Program-made: the position numbers and the translations under genes
Part shown: in pieces, positions 46,110-46,241 of the stretch
Numbering within the stretch: the stretch's first letter is position 1
How the letters are laid out: each line of letters begins with the position of its first letter
Assembly (NCBI GenBank): GCA_903930535.1
Contig: CAIYYX010000219.1
Coordinates: 1-46,241 of the forward strand
Direction: 5' to 3'
DNA from: an uncultured Sterolibacterium sp.
GTDB taxonomy: Bacteria > Pseudomonadota > Gammaproteobacteria > Burkholderiales > Rhodocyclaceae
Length of the DNA: 46,241 nt
The notes under the pieces: generated by a model
What the model was told of the DNA's origin: nothing
Seen by the model: the letters and a program-made list of their open reading frames with translations, nothing else
Database searches by the model: none

Positions 46110-46241
46110 TAGTCGGTGTTACTGGCCGTAAAGTGCAGGGAAACGCTGATCAAGCACAACCACGTCATTGCGAGGCCCGCAGGGCCGCGGCAATCTGGTG
46201 GCTGACTTATTCATAGCAGCGGCTTGAAGATCGCCACGCCC
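46110..46241. other. Repeat-rich non-coding end of window
   Basis: Contains repeat D copy 2 (46138-46172), the GCATTGCGAGG-like short repeat with GGCCCGCAGGGCC palindrome (46165-46190), and GAAGATCGCCACGCCC (46226-46241), matching repeat C. No gene is visible. Confidence 0.6.

Overview
The window is 46 kb of GC-rich, gene-dense bacterial chromosome. The gene families suggest a metabolically versatile betaproteobacterium, probably Rhodocyclales or a neighbouring group; this is inference, because no rRNA or tRNA gene was found. The evidence is two Bug/TctC-type receptors, tricarballylate genes tcuAB, a tungsten-type aldehyde:ferredoxin oxidoreductase, a class I Fe-S fumarase, a prfB...lysS neighbourhood, many chemotaxis and two-component proteins, and dispersed palindromic repeats.

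Layout. 1-4 kb: the tail of a PolB-like 3'-5' exonuclease, then an AOR-family oxidoreductase and a chemoreceptor, both on the minus strand. 4-7.6 kb: an operon of tcuA, tcuB and a histone-deacetylase-like hydrolase. 7.7-8.6 kb: a higBA toxin-antitoxin cassette between two 48-bp direct repeats. 8.8-17.5 kb: an orphan TpsB outer-membrane transporter, a LuxR-type response regulator coupled to a CheB-CheR-PAS-histidine kinase fusion, and a carrier protein/acyl-adenylating/acyltransferase fusion. 17.6-21 kb: gltX, whose last 46 coding bases recur 1208 bp downstream on the far side of a nucleotidyltransferase-fold gene, followed by a degenerate M48-like lipoprotein. 21-30 kb: minus-strand housekeeping genes (mnmC, lysS, an SDR, prfB with its programmed frameshift, murI, a small periplasmic protein, fumarase), interrupted by a plus-strand parE whose antitoxin is decayed. 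30-34 kb: acs with a terminator, then an Aer-like PAS chemoreceptor behind an FNR-like box. 33.7-40 kb: transport genes (two orphan Bug receptors, two MFS, one MATE). 40.3-46 kb: a tight operon of a ThDP enzyme, the three subunits of a molybdenum hydroxylase and a ThiS/MoaD-like protein, ending in tandem repeats.

How the genes may work together. The last operon plausibly turns a 2-oxo acid into an aldehyde (ThDP enzyme) and oxidises it to an acid (molybdenum hydroxylase), with a divergent Bug receptor and an MFS carrier as candidate uptake partners. tcuAB would feed cis-aconitate into the TCA cycle, where fumarase and acs also act. The AOR is a second aldehyde-oxidising route. Two chemoreceptors suggest taxis linked to redox or metabolite sensing.

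The most notable observations are the 1.2-kb cassette at the 3' end of gltX, the direct-repeat-flanked higBA cassette with an apparently leaderless promoter/operator, the ThDP-molybdenum hydroxylase-ThiS operon, and families of palindromic repeats that repeatedly abut or supply stop codons and, at mnmC, the start codon.
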